Shown here: positions 5,542 to 5,819 of the stretch, piece after piece
Numbering within the stretch: the stretch's first letter is position 1
Layout: each line of letters opens with the position of its first letter
Assembly (NCBI GenBank): GCA_003663695.1
Contig: QMUB01000091.1
Location: 1 to 5,819 of the forward strand
Reading direction: 5' to 3'
Source of the DNA: Thermococci archaeon
Lineage (GTDB): Archaea > Methanobacteriota_B > Thermococci > Thermococcales > Thermococcaceae
DNA length: 5,819 nucleotides
The notes under the pieces: generated by a model
The model's input: the letters and a program-made list of their open reading frames with translations, nothing else
Databases searched by the model: none
What the model was told of the DNA's origin: nothing
Position numbers and translations under genes: made by a program

Positions 5542-5819
5542 GGCTCTCCACCTCTACATTGCTTTTTCCTCCAACGAGAGCGACCCTTATCACATAATCA
5601 GCCGCATCTTTGAGCTCCTCATCATGGGAAACTATGAGGACCTGGGGGATCTTCCTCAAATGCTGTGAGATTATATCTATGAGCTTCTTCCTCCTCTCTT
5701 CATCCAGAAACGGTGTTGGCTCATCCAGGATAAGGAGTTCCATGTTTCTAACCTTGTAAATTGATAGAGCAAGCCTGAATGAGAGACCCAGGGCAATCCT
5801 CTCACCACCGCTCAGGAAC
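5528..5819 (-). CDS. rad50: Rad50 ATPase, C-terminal part (5' end outside window)
   Basis: The minus strand is open from the right edge to a TAG at 5530-5528, giving the last 96 residues of Rad50, the SMC-like ATPase that clamps DNA ends together with Mre11. Visible in order are the ABC signature [13 protein letters not shown], which begins at the very edge of the window, Walker B with D-loop [16 protein letters not shown], and the switch histidine in LIVSHDEEL. The protein then ends in VESLAAY. The coiled coils, zinc hook, Walker A and N-terminal lobe lie beyond the window, and an ATG at 5743 is an internal methionine, not the start. In Pyrococcus the known order is herA-mre11-rad50-nurA, so mre11 is expected to the right. 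The nurA ribosome binding site lies inside this gene's last codons. Confidence 0.95.
   Translation of the reverse strand, partial: FLSGGERIALGLSFRLALSIYKVRNMELLILDEPTPFLDEERRKKLIDIISQHLRKIPQVLIVSHDEELKDAADYVIRVALVGGKSNVEVESLAAY

Noticed and set aside
5528..5743. A separate 71-residue ABC-type protein starting at the ATG at 5743.
   Set aside because: The frame continues upstream through the Rad50 signature motif to the window edge, so the ATG is internal to rad50.

Overview
The window reads as chromosomal DNA from a hyperthermophilic archaeon of the order Thermococcales (Thermococcus/Pyrococcus group). The evidence is an archaeal-type S-adenosylmethionine synthetase, a Rad50-NurA gene pair in the order known from Pyrococcus, an AK6/Fap7-type adenylate kinase, AT-rich TATA boxes with purine-rich BREs, short leaders and GGTG(A/G) ribosome binding sites. 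I cannot fix the genus or species from sequence alone. No rRNA, tRNA, CRISPR array or insertion sequence is visible.

Layout. Bases 1-457 (minus) hold the first 152 codons of an AK6-type adenylate kinase, which runs off the left edge. Bases 458-591 are a divergent promoter region. Bases 592-720 (plus) encode a 42-residue, highly charged helical protein of unknown function. It converges, across a 23-bp T/A-rich gap, on the archaeal methionine adenosyltransferase gene (744-1961, minus). That gene is divergent from a 187-residue XRE-type HTH regulator with a pair of CBS domains (2107-2670, plus). The region between these two promoters carries two copies of the same inverted repeat, ATAACC-N3-GGTTAT, which I read as the regulator's operators. 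A 155-bp gap with direct and inverted repeats leads to a metallo-beta-lactamase-fold hydrolase with a C-terminal winged-helix-like extension (2826-3698, plus). This gene ends tail to tail, overlapping by 4 bp, with a minus-strand DNA-repair operon running in from the right edge: rad50 (C-terminal part only), nurA, then a Cas4-like Fe-S nuclease (3695-4303).

How the genes may work together. Rad50 and NurA belong to the archaeal Mre11-Rad50-HerA-NurA machinery that resects double-strand breaks. The Cas4-like nuclease is translationally packed behind nurA with no CRISPR locus in view, so a role in DNA-end processing is the natural inference. In the left half, the HTH-CBS regulator stands divergent to the AdoMet-making enzyme, and CBS pairs are known to bind adenosyl ligands. 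This suggests, without proving it, a regulator that senses an adenosyl compound, represses itself, and may also act on AdoMet synthesis.

The best candidates for something undescribed are the HTH-CBS regulator with its twin operator, and the Cas4-like member of the rad50-nurA operon.
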